From UBA5177 sp002413265 (GTDB lineage: Bacteria > Chloroflexota > UBA5177): a stretch of DNA of 23,342 nt. The stretch covers positions 1 through 23,342 of the forward strand of contig DAIORV010000023.1 of the NCBI GenBank assembly GCA_036752825.1, written 5' to 3'. The notes beneath the pieces were generated by a model. It saw nothing but the letters and a program-made list of their open reading frames with translations, had not been told where the DNA came from and searched no databases. Of this stretch, positions 22,279-23,342 are shown piece after piece (position 1 is the stretch's first letter; each line of letters starts with the position of its first letter). Both the position numbers and the translations under genes were made by a program.

Positions 22279-23178
22279 CCCGCATCTTCGTCCTGGGTGC
22301 GACATGCATTCGTCCGCGTCCCAGCCGCGGGCACCGGCCCCGCGCCCACCTTTCCCCGACGAATACCGTAGGTCAGGGCTTCAGCCCGTATCGAAATTCC
22401 AGCCGCGAAAGCCGTGGCCCGCAACGCCAAAGACAGCTCCGCATCTTCGTCGTGGGTGCGACACGCATTCGTCCGCGTCCCAAACGCGAGCACCGGCCCC
22501 GTGCCCACCTTTTCCCTACAAATACCGTAGGTCGGGGCTTCAGCCCGTATCGAAATTCCAGCCACGAAAGCCGTGGCCCGCAACGCCAAAGACAGCTCCG
22601 CATCTTCGCCCTGGGTGCGACATGCATTCGTCCGCGTCCCAACCGCGTGCACCGGCCCCGTGCCCACCTTTCACCGACGAATACCGTAGGTCAGGGCTTC
22701 AGCACGTGTCGAAATTCCAGCCGCGAAAAGCCGTGGCCGCAACATCAAAGACAGCTCCGCATCTTCGCCCTGGGTGCGACATGCATTCGTCCGCCTCCCA
22801 GCCGCAGCACCGGCCCCGTACCCACCTTTCCCCGACGAATACCGTAGGTCAGGGCTTCGCCCCGTGTCGAAATTCCAGCCGCGAAAGCCGTGGCTCGCAA
22901 CACCAAAGACGGCTCCGCATCTTCGTCCTGATGCGACATGCATTCGCCCGCGTCCCATCCGCAGCACCGGCCCCGTGCCCACCTTCCCCGACGAACACCG
23001 TAGGTCAGGGCTTCAGCCCGTATCGAAATTCCAGCCGCGAAAGCCGTGGCCCGCAACGCCAAAGACAGCTCCGCATCTTCGTTCTGGGTGGCGACATGCA
23101 TTCGTCCGCGTCCCGGCCTCTGTCCACCGTCCGCTCCCGCCATTGCCCGACGAATTCCGCCGGTCAGGTTCTCAGACC
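22279..23178. repeat. Tandem array of about 158-bp units carrying GTAG-palindromes
   Basis: The anchor ATGCATTCGTCCGC (with a few changes) recurs at 22304, 22463, 22622, 22781, 22938 and 23096, a period of 159, 159, 159, 157 and 158 bases. Every unit also holds GTAG followed by GGGCT-TC-AGCCC or a close variant, at 22368, 22527, 22686, 22844 and 23000; the last unit is degenerate at 23159. A second possible hairpin, GCAC-N7-GTGC, lies about 35 bases before GTAG in most units. Units share 'AAATTCCAGCC.CGAAAG' and 'AAAGACAGCTCCGCATCTTCG' segments. A period of 159 keeps frames open on both strands. This explains the apparent long proteins here, which lack ribosome binding sites and families. It is best read as a REP-like repeat expanded in tandem. 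Confidence 0.82.
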
Positions 23179-23342
23179 GTTACCGTCCCATAGCCCGTAT
23201 CGAAATCCCAACCGCCAAGACCTCGCCTGCAAAACGAATGAGGGCCCCGCCATCTTCGTCGTAGGGAACAACCCTCTTGGCGACCCCATGGCGCCCCGAA
23301 ACCTCCCCCACCAAGCACCGGCCCACAAGCCTGGATCAAAAT
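23179..23342. other. Degenerate end of the repeat array
   Basis: The sequence keeps parts of the unit (AGCCCGTATCGAAATCCCA near 23193 and CATCTTCGTCGTAGGG near 23244) but with many changes, then becomes C-rich without recognisable structure up to the window end. GTAGGG with a nearby CCC at about 23252-23265 could be another decayed GTAG hairpin. No gene is seen. Confidence 0.45.

Noticed and set aside
22062..22667. 201-residue minus-strand open frame in the array
   Set aside because: Internal repeats follow the 159-bp DNA period and neighbouring units with 157 or 158 bp break the frame; no start context.
22005..22847. 280-residue plus-strand open frame starting inside the 91-residue protein gene
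   Set aside because: It is an extension of repeat-driven open frames, is antisense to a better supported gene at its start, has no ribosome binding site and no recognisable domain.
22279..23178. CRISPR-like regularly spaced repeats
   Set aside because: The units are about 158 bp and similar over most of their length; there are no short identical repeats separated by unique spacers of 30-40 bp, and no cas genes are present.
1..23342. tRNA or rRNA genes
   Set aside because: No T-loop (GTTCRANNC with matching stem) or conserved rRNA segment was recognised by eye on either strand; a dedicated covariance search was not possible.

Overview
The window comes from a GC-rich bacterial chromosome. Gene content fits the Terrabacteria side of the tree, with Dormibacterota/Chloroflexota or a deep actinobacterial relative most likely. 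The reasons are an FhaA-FhaB-SEDS-PBP cluster, several GT-C mannosyltransferase-like membrane proteins, an MMPL exporter with MmpL-type Asp-Tyr pairs, a bacterial homologue of archaeal cyclic 2,3-diphosphoglycerate synthetase, frequent TTG/GTG starts and one probable leaderless gene. The phylum is an inference; no rRNA or tRNA gene was recognised.

Layout. (1) 1-640: the end of an unidentified gene and a small NTF2-like/SnoaL-like protein. (2) 690-4171: a promoter and the proteostasis operon tig-clpP-clpX. (3) 4206-4922 (minus): a DedA-family membrane protein, convergent with clpX and divergent from the next block. (4) 4933-8835: a tightly packed cell-wall operon, fhaA-fhaB-rodA/ftsW-pbpA, led by a TATAAT box that sits directly before the GTG start. 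(5) 8894-12169: an operon of 3-hydroxyacyl-CoA dehydrogenase, enoyl-CoA hydratase, cinA and a small membrane protein. (6) 12196-16218: three polytopic GT-C type glycosyltransferases, two convergent with overlapping 3' ends and two divergent with almost no space between starts. (7) 16233-16850: a gene-poor stretch with a 72-bp tandem repeat, a GTAG-marked palindrome, a decayed REP-associated (HUH/Y1) transposase and the rplY terminator. (8) 16868-22060 (minus): a small acidic protein, a BON-domain protein, an MMPL transporter, the cyclic-DPG-synthetase-like GTPase and ribosomal protein L25. (9) 22061-23342: a tandem array of roughly 158-bp units, each carrying the same GTAG-palindrome found beside the transposase remnant.

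How the parts work together. Blocks 2 to 4 are housekeeping: nascent chain folding and ATP-dependent proteolysis, then FHA-regulated septal or lateral peptidoglycan synthesis by a SEDS polymerase with its class B PBP. Block 5 carries two consecutive beta-oxidation steps and an NAD/nucleotide repair enzyme. Blocks 6 and 8 suggest envelope glycan or lipid export. The least ordinary part is the link between blocks 7 and 9. A RAYT-like transposase remnant and about seven copies of one GTAG-hairpin motif lie within 6.7 kb, and the copy nearest the transposase carries a compensatory base-pair swap in its stem. This looks like a REP/RAYT-type repeat family whose units have expanded into a long-period tandem array.
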